From positions 1 through 47,122 of the forward strand of contig NZ_JACEFC010000023.1 of the NCBI RefSeq assembly GCF_014180715.1: a stretch of DNA of 47,122 bases, read 5' to 3'. Shown one piece after another: positions 7,166 through 15,109 of this stretch. Each line of letters begins with the position of its first letter. Positions within the stretch are counted from its first letter, which is position 1. This DNA comes from Nocardioides stalactiti. Its GTDB lineage: Bacteria; Actinomycetota; Actinomycetes; Propionibacteriales; Nocardioidaceae. Under the pieces are notes generated by a model. That model did not search any database and had not been told where the DNA came from. It worked only from the letters and a program-made list of their open reading frames with translations. The translations under genes and the position numbers were made by a program.

Positions 7166-10100
7166 GAGGTCGCCTCGGCTCCTGCCGGTTCCTTCTGCCC
7201 GCTCGGCCACCAGAGGCGACGACCGAGGAGCGTGGCTGCCGCCGGGACGAGGAGCGAGCGGACCACGAACGTGTCGAGCAGGAGACCCGCGCCGATCGTG
7301 AAGCCCACGTGCGCCATGGTGCTCACGCTGCCGGCCATGAGCGCGAACATACTCGCCGCGAAGATGACGCCGGCCGCCGTGATCACCGACCCGGTGGCGG
7401 CCGTCGCCCGCGCGATGCCCGCCTTCGACCCGTCGGGCGCCTCCTCGTGCATCCGTTTGGTCAACAGCAGGTTGTAGTCGGCCCCGACCGCGACCAGGAT
7501 CGTGAACGAGACCGCCATGACGGTCCAGTCGAGCTCGCTGCCGAGGATCACCTGCCACACGAGGACGGAGAGCCCGATCGCAGAGGCGTAGGACAGCACG
7601 ACGGTCGCCATGAGCATCGCGGCCGCGACCAGGCTGCGCAGCAGCACCAGCAGCACGAGGAACACCGCGATCAGCGCAGCCGTCGCCACGACCTCCATGT
7701 CGGACTTCGAGTAGTCCGCCAGATCTGCGTTGGTCGCAGCCATGCCGGTCATGCTCACCTCGGCGTCCTCCAGGCGCGTGTCCCGGAAGGCCTGCTCGAC
7801 CGTCTTCTGGATCTCGACGGTCCGAGCGGAGGCCTCGCGCCCGAAGGCGTCGGTCCCACCGAGCACGGCGAACCGCGCGGTCCGGCCGTCCGGGGAGAGG
7901 AACAGCCGGATCGCGGCCGCGAAGCGCTGGTTCTCGAGCGCAGCGGGCGGTAGGTAGAAGCCGCCGATCGCCGGGTCGTCCGCGACGACCTCGGTGCGCT
8001 TGAGGTACGCCGCCGCACGCGCCAGGCCGCGACGGAGCTCGGGCAGCGACGCCGCGACCTCCTCGGTCCCGCCGGCGAGCTGGTCGGCGCCGTCGGCGAG
8101 CTGGTCCGCGCCGTCGGCGAGCTGGTCCGCGCCGTCGGCCAGGCCGCCGAGCCTGTCCGCGAAGACCTGCTGACCCTCGGCGAGCCGGTCGGCGCCCTGG
8201 CGGGCCCTGCTGAGGCCGTCGCGCAGCTGGCGGAGGCCGTCCTGCAGCCCGACCGTGCCATCGGCGAGCCGGTCGGCTGCGGCAGCGGCCTGCCGGAGGC
8301 CGGGCAACAGCTGATCGCGTTCAGCGACCCAGATCTGGCGGATCCCCTCACGAGCCTGACGGCATGCGGGATCCACGTTGCACGTCACGCTCTGGTTCCG
8401 CAGCGCGCCGTAGGCCAGGCCGAGGCCGTCGACGGCGAGCTGGACCTGGTCCGCGCCGGTCGCGAGTCCGCGAGCGAGCTGCCGCATGCCGGCCGCCAGG
8501 TCCCCCGTACCGTCGACCGCCTCGTCCGCTCCGTCGAGCAGCCGGCGGACGCCGTCCTCGAGCCGGACCGTGCCCTCGACGAGCCGGTCCGCTCCACCGA
8601 CCGCACGGTCGGCACCCTCGGCGAGCCGCCCCGTGCCGTCACTGAGCTGGGCAGCACCGTCACCGAGCCGGCCGGCGCCGTCGGCGAGCTGCTGCGCGCC
8701 GCCCTCACCCTGGCCGAGCCGCTCGGAGGCCCGGTCGAGCCTGGTACCGACGATGCCGGCCTGACGCGCCACGGATGCGTCGGTGATCGGCTCTCCGAGC
8801 GGCCGGGTGATGCTGCGGACCAGGACCACACCATCCTCCTGGGCCACAGCCGAGGCGGCGCGCTCGAGCAGGGCGAGGTCACGCGGGTTGCGCAGGTCGC
8901 GGTCGGCCTGGATGAGGACGTAGTCGGGGAGGATCTCGTTGACCGGGAAGTGTCGGTCGAGCAGGGCGTAGCCACGATTGCTCTCGGTGCCGGCGTCCTG
9001 GGAGTCGCGAGTGTCGTAGCTGACGACGAGCAGGGGGGCGAGAGCGGCGAGAGCGAGCAGCGGGACGAGGGAGGCGGCGAGCATCCGGCCCGGGTGTGCC
9101 ACGACGAGGCCCGCGAGCCGCGGCCAGAAGTGGTCGGCCCTGGACGGCCGCGGGTCGCACCAACCACGACGTCCGGCGAGCGCCAGCAGCGCTGGGGTGA
9201 GGGTGATCGCGACGAGGAGGTTGATGGCGACGCTGACGGCGATCGCAGGACCGGTCGTCGAGAAGAAGCCGAGGTCGGCGAGGAGCATGCAGCCGCACGC
9301 GAGGACGACCGTGAGCGCCGAGCCGACGATGACGCTCGTGATCCGCGCCCCGGCGGTCGCCGCCGCCTCCTCGGGGGCGACGCCAGCCCGGCGCAGCTCC
9401 TGGTAGCGACTCACGAGGAAGATCGCGTAGTCGGTGCCGGCGCCCAGGACGACCGCCGTGAGGAAGGAGCCACTGAAGGTCGAGACCGTGAAGAGACCGA
9501 GCTCGCCGCACAGCGCAGTCAGCGACCGGGCCAGGCCCAGGCCGATGCCGACGATGGACAGCACCAACGCCATCACCGCGAACGAGCGGTAGATGAGCCA
9601 CAGGATGATCCCGATGAGCACGACCGTGACGACCGTGATCCGAAGCACGCTGCGCTCGGTCTCGGTGGACAGGTCGACGATGGTCGCCGTCGGGCCGGTC
9701 ACCGCGATCTCGAGGCCGTCGGGAGCGAGGTCGGCCGCGACCTCCCGGACCGCGTCGACCTGCCGGATGGACGACGGCGCACCGGTCACGCCGGTGATAC
9801 CGACCAGGAGGTATCGGGCTTCCCCGTCCTCGCTGGTGAGGGCGTCGAGCAGCTCGGGGTCCTTGCGGATGTCCTGGGCGAAGGTGACGTTCTCCTCGTC
9901 CTGCGCCAGCACGCGGGCGATCCGGGCCGCGTACCTCTCGTCCGCGGAGGTCAGGCCCCCGTCGCGCTCCATGGCGAGGACCACGAAGCTGTTGGCGCCG
10001 CCGTTGCCGAACGCCTCACCCATCTCCTCGACGGCGACGATCGACGGGGCCTCCTCCGGCACCACGGCCGTCGAGTCCTTGGCCGCGACCTCCTCGATCT

Positions 10101-10203
10101 GCGGCACGAAGACGTTGAGAGCGGCGACCAGTGCCAGCCAGGCGACCACCACCCAGACGGCCCGTCGGGCTGCGAATCCCGCGACGCTCCCCTTGTCGGC
10201 CAC
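7162..10203 (-). CDS. MMPL/RND-family exporter with helical 'DGA' repeat insertion
   Basis: A 1013-residue inner-membrane transporter with two RND/MMPL halves. Each half has a transmembrane helix, a large extracytoplasmic domain and a five-to-six helix bundle. The proton-relay aspartates are visible in VVLGAGTDYAIFLVSRYQE and ILVAVGADYNLLLTKRMHEE. The second periplasmic domain carries a long helical region with heptad-like units (QLADGADQLADGADQLADG), as in YhgE/Pip-like and some Bacillus MMPL proteins. At DNA level this is a 21-bp tandem repeat near 8080-8150. I choose GTG 10201-10203 because GAGGAG lies 5 nt upstream; a further upstream ATG would place both operators inside the coding sequence. 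Substrate unknown; lipids or drugs are typical. Confidence 0.88.
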   Translation of the reverse strand: MADKGSVAGFAARRAVWVVVAWLALVAALNVFVPQIEEVAAKDSTAVVPEEAPSIVAVEEMGEAFGNGGANSFVVLAMERDGGLTSADERYAARIARVLAQDEENVTFAQDIRKDPELLDALTSEDGEARYLLVGITGVTGAPSSIRQVDAVREVAADLAPDGLEIAVTGPTATIVDLSTETERSVLRITVVTVVLIGIILWLIYRSFAVMALVLSIVGIGLGLARSLTALCGELGLFTVSTFSGSFLTAVVLGAGTDYAIFLVSRYQELRRAGVAPEEAAATAGARITSVIVGSALTVVLACGCMLLADLGFFSTTGPAIAVSVAINLLVAITLTPALLALAGRRGWCDPRPSRADHFWPRLAGLVVAHPGRMLAASLVPLLALAALAPLLVVSYDTRDSQDAGTESNRGYALLDRHFPVNEILPDYVLIQADRDLRNPRDLALLERAASAVAQEDGVVLVRSITRPLGEPITDASVARQAGIVGTRLDRASERLGQGEGGAQQLADGAGRLGDGAAQLSDGTGRLAEGADRAVGGADRLVEGTVRLEDGVRRLLDGADEAVDGTGDLAAGMRQLARGLATGADQVQLAVDGLGLAYGALRNQSVTCNVDPACRQAREGIRQIWVAERDQLLPGLRQAAAAADRLADGTVGLQDGLRQLRDGLSRARQGADRLAEGQQVFADRLGGLADGADQLADGADQLADGADQLAGGTEEVAASLPELRRGLARAAAYLKRTEVVADDPAIGGFYLPPAALENQRFAAAIRLFLSPDGRTARFAVLGGTDAFGREASARTVEIQKTVEQAFRDTRLEDAEVSMTGMAATNADLADYSKSDMEVVATAALIAVFLVLLVLLRSLVAAAMLMATVVLSYASAIGLSVLVWQVILGSELDWTVMAVSFTILVAVGADYNLLLTKRMHEEAPDGSKAGIARATAATGSVITAAGVIFAASMFALMAGSVSTMAHVGFTIGAGLLLDTFVVRSLLVPAAATLLGRRLWWPSGQKEPAGAEATS
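8075..8150. repeat. 21-bp tandem repeat inside the MMPL gene
   Basis: About three to four near-identical 21-bp units (minus-strand translation ADGADQL) encode successive turns of the extracytoplasmic helical region. This is a coding repeat, not an intergenic element. Confidence 0.75.
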
Positions 10204-10236
10204 AGTGGCTCCTCGCACCGTCGTTCCGTCGTCGCA

Positions 10237-10253
10237 CCTTGCCAGTGGCAAGG
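10237..10253. promoter_or_regulatory. Operator 1 of the mmpL-tetR operon (perfect 17-bp palindrome)
   Basis: CCTTGCCAGTGGCAAGG is an exact palindrome around a single central base. It lies 34 nt before the mmpL GTG and shares its 15-bp core with the second site 47 bp away. Most likely target is the TetR at 6575-7165. Confidence 0.8.
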
Positions 10254-10275
10254 AACGTGTTCTACGGGAACGTAG
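10251..10275. promoter_or_regulatory. KstR-like half-match and small inverted repeat between the two mmpL operators
   Basis: Bases 10251-10264 read, on the minus strand, TAGAACACGTTCCT. This matches the TNNAACNNGTTNNA pattern at every fixed position but the last. CTACG-GGAA-CGTAG (10262-10275) is a perfect 5-bp inverted repeat that overlaps its end. Both lie in the presumed promoter of mmpL; either may be chance. Confidence 0.3.
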
Positions 10276-10283
10276 TGACGGGC

Positions 10284-10300
10284 GCTTGCCAGTGGCAAGC
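10284..10300. promoter_or_regulatory. Operator 2 of the mmpL-tetR operon (perfect 17-bp palindrome)
   Basis: GCTTGCCAGTGGCAAGC is an exact palindrome with the same core TTGCCAGTGGCAA as operator 1. Centre-to-centre distance is 47 bp. It lies between the end of the alcohol dehydrogenase gene and the exporter promoter. Confidence 0.8.
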
Positions 10301-10329
10301 AACTGTGATGCGGCCCACCCGGGCCGGGA

Positions 10330-11493
10330 TCAGGCGGTGGCGACGCTGCTGCGCGGGTCGACCAGGATCTTGGCGTGCTGCTCCGGGTCGGCGAGGGCTG
10401 CGAAGGCAGCCGCTACCCCGTCGAGCCCGACCGTCCCGGTCACCAGCGGGGTGACGTCGACCTTGCCCGAGGCGATCCACTGCAGCGTCTGGTGGAACTC
10501 GCTGGGGTCGTAGGCGAACGCGAACCGCAGGTCGATCTCCTTGTTGATCGCCATCGACGGCCGGAAGGAGTCGGTCTCCATGCACACGCCGACCACCACG
10601 ACCCGCGAGAGCAGCGGCGCCGACGAGACGATGTGCTCGATCATCCCCGGCACGCCGACGCACTCGAAGACCACCGGCCCGCGCGGGGTCGCGCCGGCCT
10701 TCTCCGCCGCCCGCATCACGTGGGCCCACGGGAGCAGCGGGACAGCACGCAGCTTGTCCATGGCGTCGAGGCCGAGCTCGGCCAGCGCGATCGGATTGGT
10801 CAGGTAGCGACGGGAGTCCTCGAACGAGCTCCACGGGGAGGCGACGGCCGGGTCGACGACCACGTCCGCACCGCACCGCTCGGCCAGCGCGCGGCGCCCG
10901 GGCGAGAAGTCGCTCGCGATGACGTGCTTCACGCCCGTGGCCTTGAGCATGAGGATCACCGCGAGCCCGATCGGCCCGCAGCCGATCACGACCGCGACAT
11001 CCTTGGCGCCCGCCCGGCCGCGTCGTACGGCGTGCAGGGCGACTGCCATCGGCTCGGTGAGCGCCGCCCGGTCCGCGTCGAGCCCGTTGGGCACCGGCAT
11101 CGTCATCGACGCGGTGACGAGCACCTGCTCGGCATACGCACCTGAGGCCTGCTCGCTGAGGCCGGTCAGGTGGACGGCGTCGCCCGCGCGCAGGACCGGC
11201 AGCGAGACGACCCGGGTCCCGACCGGCCACGACTTCTTGGTCCGCGGGCCGTAGTCGGCGACCGTCCCGACGAACTCGTGCCCCATGACGACCCGTTGGT
11301 CCGAGCGCATGAAGCCGTCGTAGCCGAGGGTCGCGACGTCGTCCGCCGTCTCGTCGCAGCTCGTCCGCGCGTGCAGGTCGGAGCCGCAGATCCCGCACCG
11401 CTCGACCTCGAGCAGCACCTGCCCCCTGCTCGGGGTCAGGTCGGGGACATCCTCGACGCTCAGCTCGGCTTGGTGGCAGATGACCGCGCGCAT
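10330..11493 (-). CDS. Zinc-dependent MDR alcohol dehydrogenase
   Basis: A 387-residue medium-chain dehydrogenase. The catalytic zinc ligands are C36 in CGICGSD and H72-E73 in VMGHEFVG. The NAD(P) site is VVIGCGPIGLAVILMLKATG followed by an aspartate (ASDFSP), which suggests NAD. The loop that normally binds the structural zinc lacks the four-cysteine cluster, so this belongs to the MDR branch with only the catalytic metal. The central region has an unusual insert (SSFEDSRRYLTNPIALAELG) before the conserved FECVGVPG stretch. A TAGCCT element at 11500-11505 is 6 nt from the ATG, indicating leaderless transcription. Substrate cannot be specified. Downstream, 126 nt separate it from the mmpL start. 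Confidence 0.85.
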   Translation of the reverse strand: MRAVICHQAELSVEDVPDLTPSRGQVLLEVERCGICGSDLHARTSCDETADDVATLGYDGFMRSDQRVVMGHEFVGTVADYGPRTKKSWPVGTRVVSLPVLRAGDAVHLTGLSEQASGAYAEQVLVTASMTMPVPNGLDADRAALTEPMAVALHAVRRGRAGAKDVAVVIGCGPIGLAVILMLKATGVKHVIASDFSPGRRALAERCGADVVVDPAVASPWSSFEDSRRYLTNPIALAELGLDAMDKLRAVPLLPWAHVMRAAEKAGATPRGPVVFECVGVPGMIEHIVSSAPLLSRVVVVGVCMETDSFRPSMAINKEIDLRFAFAYDPSEFHQTLQWIASGKVDVTPLVTGTVGLDGVAAAFAALADPEQHAKILVDPRSSVATA

Positions 11494-11530
11494 GGCGTGA
11501 GGCTAACCCCAAGAAGCCGGGCGAGGCGGA

Positions 11531-13354
11531 TCAGGCGTTGTCGAGCGCCTCGGCGACCCGGCGGTGCGCCTCCCAGATCTCCTCCGGCAGGCCGTCGAAC
11601 TGCGCGAGGTGCTTCTCGCGGTAGCCCATCTCCTGCTGCCAGCGCTCGGTGTCGATCGTGAGGATCGTGTCGAGGTCGGCGAGCGTCTGCTCGTCGAGGC
11701 CCTCGAGGTTGAGCTCCTCACGCTTCGGGAGGACGCCGACCGGGGTCGGGTTGCCCTCGACCTCGCCGGCCCGGTACTGCATCAGCCACAGCAGCGGGCG
11801 GAGGTTCTCGCGGTAGCCCGGCCACAGGAAGCGGCCGTCGTCGCCGCGCTGGAACCAGTTGACGTGGGCGAAGATCGGGTTGTTCGTGGCCTTGCCGATG
11901 ACGTTGAGCCAGTGCTGGCCGTAGTCCGCCTCCGGGTAGGACATGAACGGACGCATCGACATCGGGTCGTAGCGGAGCACGCCCTCGAGGCCGTCGGCCG
12001 CGGCGGTCGCCTCGGCGCCCAGCGTGAGGCCGTCGTAGACGCCCTCGGCGACGTCGTTGATCGCACGGATCAGCGGCTCGCGGTCACGCGTGCGGCCACC
12101 GAAGATGATGCCGTGAATCTCGACGCCCTCGTGGTCGTCGTAGTCGGCGGCGACGTTGGGCACGTTGGCCAGCGTGGTCGTGAAGCGCGAGTTGGGGTGG
12201 GCCCAGTCGGCGCCGGCGTCCTCCGGGGCGCGGTCGGCGATCCGCTCACCCTTCCAGTCCAGCCAGCCGTCGAGGTCGGTCGGCTTGTCGCCGCGACCCT
12301 CCCACCAGACCGCCTGCGTCTTCTCGTTGTAGGCCACGTTGGTGTAGATGACGCCCAGGCCCGGCTTGATCGACTCGATCGCGGTCGGGTTGGTCTTCTC
12401 GTTGGTGTCCTTGGCGACACCGAAGACGCCGTTCTCCGGGTTGAAGCCGCGAAGCACGCCGTTCTCGTCGGTCCAGATCCAGGCGATGTCGTCGCCGTAG
12501 AACTCGACGTAGTAGCGGTCACCGAGGGCGTCGGGCGCAAGGGTCATCGCGAGGTTGGTCTTGCCCGAGGCACTCGGGAAGCCACCGCAGATGTTCCACT
12601 TCTTGCCGGTCTCCTTGTCGGTGATGCCGAGCAGCATGAACTGCTCGACCAGGAAGCCGTTCTTCCAGCCGTCGTAGGAGCCCTGGCGCAGACCGTGGGC
12701 GATCTTGCCGAGCAGCGCGTTGCCGCCGTACGACGAGCCGAAGTGCAGGATCGTGCGCTCGTCTGCGACGGTCACGAAGTAGCGCTTGTCGTCGGGGGTG
12801 CCCTGGCCGAGGTTCGGGAGGTCGCCGGTCACGTGGACGGCCTTCACGAAGTCGTCGCCCAGGTGGTTGATGTAGTCGACGCCGACCCGAGCCATGCGGA
12901 TCATCTGGAGCACGACGTTGACGTTGTCGGTGAGCTCGACGCCTGCGGCGAACTTGTCGAGCGGACCGCCAGCCGGTGCCATCAGGTAGGGGATCACGTA
13001 CATGGTCTTGCCCTGCGAGGCGCCGGTCATCAGCTCGACGAGCTTCGGCTTCATCTCGGCAGCGGGCCGCCAGTTGTTGTAGGTGCCCTTGTCGGCCTCG
13101 TTGGAGGTCGCGACGATGGTGCGCTCCTCGGCGCGCGCGGTGTCCTTGAAGTAGGACCGCGAGTAGTAGCTGCCCTCGCCGGCCGGGAGCAGCTCGCCCG
13201 AGGCGAGCGCGAGCTCGATCAGGCGCGCGTCGTCGGAGGCGGATACGACCTCGACCTTGTCTGCGCCGGTGATCCCGGCCCAGTGTGCGACGTACTCACG
13301 AACATGCGTGTTGGTGAGTCCCGCCTCGTCGAGCACCCGCTCCACATCGACCAT
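11531..13354 (-). CDS. pckG: Phosphoenolpyruvate carboxykinase (GTP)
   Basis: Cytosolic GTP-dependent PEPCK (607 residues), converting oxaloacetate + GTP to PEP + GDP + CO2 in gluconeogenesis and anaplerosis. Start ATG 13352-13354 (MVDVERVLDEAGL) has AAAGG upstream and fits the family length; the frame extends upstream without homology. Recognisable blocks include GSYYSRSYFKDTARAEERT, HFGSSYGGNALLGKIAHGLR, the kinase-1/P-loop NICGGFPSASGKTNLAM, and the kinase-2-like EFYGDDIAWIW. Further on are GVIYTNVAYNE, IIFGGRTRDREPLI and NVIGKATNNPIFAHVNWFQR. The P-loop has Ser (about residue 263, codon 12566-12568) where GTP-PEPCKs typically have the hyper-reactive Cys (SACGKT). The mismatch is in the DNA, not a reading-frame problem. 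Single gene, 206 nt after the ALDH stop. Confidence 0.96.
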   Translation of the reverse strand: MVDVERVLDEAGLTNTHVREYVAHWAGITGADKVEVVSASDDARLIELALASGELLPAGEGSYYSRSYFKDTARAEERTIVATSNEADKGTYNNWRPAAEMKPKLVELMTGASQGKTMYVIPYLMAPAGGPLDKFAAGVELTDNVNVVLQMIRMARVGVDYINHLGDDFVKAVHVTGDLPNLGQGTPDDKRYFVTVADERTILHFGSSYGGNALLGKIAHGLRQGSYDGWKNGFLVEQFMLLGITDKETGKKWNICGGFPSASGKTNLAMTLAPDALGDRYYVEFYGDDIAWIWTDENGVLRGFNPENGVFGVAKDTNEKTNPTAIESIKPGLGVIYTNVAYNEKTQAVWWEGRGDKPTDLDGWLDWKGERIADRAPEDAGADWAHPNSRFTTTLANVPNVAADYDDHEGVEIHGIIFGGRTRDREPLIRAINDVAEGVYDGLTLGAEATAAADGLEGVLRYDPMSMRPFMSYPEADYGQHWLNVIGKATNNPIFAHVNWFQRGDDGRFLWPGYRENLRPLLWLMQYRAGEVEGNPTPVGVLPKREELNLEGLDEQTLADLDTILTIDTERWQQEMGYREKHLAQFDGLPEEIWEAHRRVAEALDNA

Positions 13355-13502
13355 CAGTCTGAGCCTTTCGCGTCCGTTTGGGTGGGGGCACGCTACCTCA
13401 CGCCTAGCGCCCCGATTCCCCGTGTGGCTTTTCGCCTGAACCGTGGACACCGTCGTCCGCGACAGGAGCCACCATGACATTCGGACGGGGTCGATCGCAC
13501 AT

Positions 13503-13541
13503 CGGGGAGGGCAGATGTGCGCCATCGCACGACGATCCCCG
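13503..13541 (-). terminator. Nested hairpin downstream of the ALDH gene
   Basis: CGGGGA (13503-13508) pairs with TCCCCG (13536-13541), enclosing GTGCG-CCAT-CGCAC (13517-13530). It lies 20-60 nt after the ALDH stop. There is no U-tract, as usual for such genomes. A perfect 12-bp palindrome, TCGTTCGAACGA (13549-13560), lies right next to the stop codon. The rest of the 13355-13561 gap should contain the pckG promoter; I cannot define it. Confidence 0.45.
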
Positions 13542-13561
13542 AATTGGATCGTTCGAACGAA

Positions 13562-14992
13562 TCAGTCCCCGATGTAGGACATGACGTGCTTGATCCGGGT
13601 GTAGTCCTCGAGGCCGTACATCGAGAGGTCCTTGCCGTAGCCGGAGTGCTTGAAACCGCCGTGCGGCATCTCGGAGACGAAGGGGATGTGGGTGTTGATC
13701 CACACGACCCCGAAGTCGAGCTTGCGGCTCATCCGCATCGCCCGACCGTGGTCGGCGGTCCACACCGAGGAGGACAGCCCGTACTGGACGCCGTTGGCCC
13801 AGCGCAGCGCCTCACCCTCGTCGCTGAACTGCTGGACGGTGATGACCGGGCCGAAGATCTCCGTCTGCACCTGCTCGTCCTCCTGGCGCAGGCCGGAGAG
13901 GACCGTCGGCTCGTAGAAGTAGCCGTGAGCGCCCTGCTGACGACCGCCGGCGTTGAGCTCCGCATGGTCGGGGAGCCGATCGACCATCCCGACGACGCGG
14001 GCGAGCTGGTCGGCGTTGTTGAGCGCTCCGTAGAGGACGTCCTCGTCGGGCCTCCCCGTCTTGGTGCTGCGCGCCTGCTCGGTGATCGCGGCGACGAAGT
14101 CGTCGTGGACGCCTGGTGCCGCGAGCACGCGGGTGGCGGCCGTGCAGTCCTGGCCCGCGTTGTAGTAGCCCGCCACGGCGATGGCCTCGGCCGCCTTCGC
14201 GACGTCCGCGTCGTCGAAGACGATCACGGGCGCCTTGCCGCCGAGCTCGAGGTGCACCCGCTTGAGGTCGGTCGCCGCGCTTCCGGCGACCTCCATGCCG
14301 GCCCGCACCGAGCCGGTGATCGCCACCATCTGCGGGGTCGGGTGCGCGACGAGGGCCCGACCGGTGTCACGGTCGCCGGTCACCACGTTGAGGACGCCGG
14401 GCGGCAGGAACTCCTGGCAGATCTCGGCCAGCAGGGTGGAGCTCGCAGGCGTCGTGTCGCTGGGCTTGAGCACCACGGTGTTGCCGGCAGCGAGGGCGGG
14501 CGCGATCTTCCAGATCATCATCATCAGCGGGTAGTTCCACGGGGTGACCTGGCCGACCACGCCGATCGGCTCACGCCGGATCCAGCTCGTGTGGTCCTCG
14601 AGGTACTCCCCCGCGCTGCGCCCCTCGAGCACCCTGCTCGCGCCGGCGAAGAAGCGGAAGTGGTCCGAGCTCGGCGGCATCTCGTCGTCGAGCATCGCCT
14701 GCATCGGCTTGCCGGTGTCGCGGACCTCGACGGCGGCGATCTCCTCGGCGCGCGCGTCGATGGCGTCGGCGATCCGGAGCAGCGCGGTCGCGCGATCCTT
14801 CGGGGTCAGGTCGGCCCAGCCCTCGAACGCCGCGTCGGCGGCCGCGTAGGCGCGGTCGACGTCCTCGGCGCCCGACATCGGGGCGTGGGCATAGACCTCG
14901 CCGGTGCTGGGATCGATGACGTCGTACGTCGCGCCGCTCGCGGCGCCGACGAGCTCACCGTTGATGACGTTCGTGAAGGTCAGGTCGGCCAT
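13562..14992 (-). CDS. Gamma-aminobutyraldehyde-type aldehyde dehydrogenase
   Basis: A 476-residue NAD(P)-dependent ALDH. Catalytic Cys283 lies in GQDCTAATR and general base Glu249 in LELGGKAPV, with the usual 34-residue spacing. The cofactor-site motif is GQVTPWNYPLMMMIWKIAPA, and ITGSVRAG replaces the commoner FTGST. The GYYNAGQDC and YGLSSSVWT context is that of PatD/Prr-like aminobutyraldehyde dehydrogenases. It sits divergently from a class III aminotransferase and near potABCD, so it probably oxidises 4-aminobutanal made from putrescine to GABA (inference from context). TAGGGT (14999-15004) lies 6 nt before the ATG, a leaderless signature. A related candidate regulator motif lies at 15043-15060. 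Confidence 0.88.
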   Translation of the reverse strand: MADLTFTNVINGELVGAASGATYDVIDPSTGEVYAHAPMSGAEDVDRAYAAADAAFEGWADLTPKDRATALLRIADAIDARAEEIAAVEVRDTGKPMQAMLDDEMPPSSDHFRFFAGASRVLEGRSAGEYLEDHTSWIRREPIGVVGQVTPWNYPLMMMIWKIAPALAAGNTVVLKPSDTTPASSTLLAEICQEFLPPGVLNVVTGDRDTGRALVAHPTPQMVAITGSVRAGMEVAGSAATDLKRVHLELGGKAPVIVFDDADVAKAAEAIAVAGYYNAGQDCTAATRVLAAPGVHDDFVAAITEQARSTKTGRPDEDVLYGALNNADQLARVVGMVDRLPDHAELNAGGRQQGAHGYFYEPTVLSGLRQEDEQVQTEIFGPVITVQQFSDEGEALRWANGVQYGLSSSVWTADHGRAMRMSRKLDFGVVWINTHIPFVSEMPHGGFKHSGYGKDLSMYGLEDYTRIKHVMSYIGD

Positions 14993-14998
14993 GCGGAG

Positions 14999-15004
14999 AC
15001 CCTA
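14999..15004 (-). promoter_or_regulatory. -10-like element of the ALDH gene (leaderless type)
   Basis: TAGGGT on the minus strand, 6 nt before the ALDH ATG. No Shine-Dalgarno is visible between them. Confidence 0.45.
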
Positions 15005-15042
15005 TCGTCGTTCCGCGACGAAATCATGGGGTCTTCACGGGT

Positions 15043-15060
15043 GATTTGCTGCGGATTCCG
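15043..15060. promoter_or_regulatory. Candidate Lrp/AsnC-type site in the ALDH-aminotransferase divergent promoter
   Basis: GATTTGCTGCGGATTCCG contains TTGC-N2-CGGATT-N-CG, the same arrangement as at 21869-21885 between potD and the Lrp gene. It includes the small palindrome CGGA-T-TCCG and is part of CTGCG-N8-CGCAG. A third CGGATT is at 15083-15088. Confidence 0.4.
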
Positions 15061-15109
15061 TCGCAGAAGGTGGCTATGACCACGGATTCACTTGCATGAG
15101 GCGGGGTGG

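Noticed and set aside
11564..13477. Long plus-strand frame opposite pckG
   Set aside because: Antisense shadow of a well-conserved gene; composition is typical of reverse-frame translation (V, R, D, H rich).
13549..13560. TCGTTCGAACGA as a LexA (SOS) box
   Set aside because: Actinobacterial LexA sites are GAAC-N4-GTTC; here the order is GTTC-GAAC. The AGAAC-N2-GTTCT boxes elsewhere have N2, which also excludes LexA.
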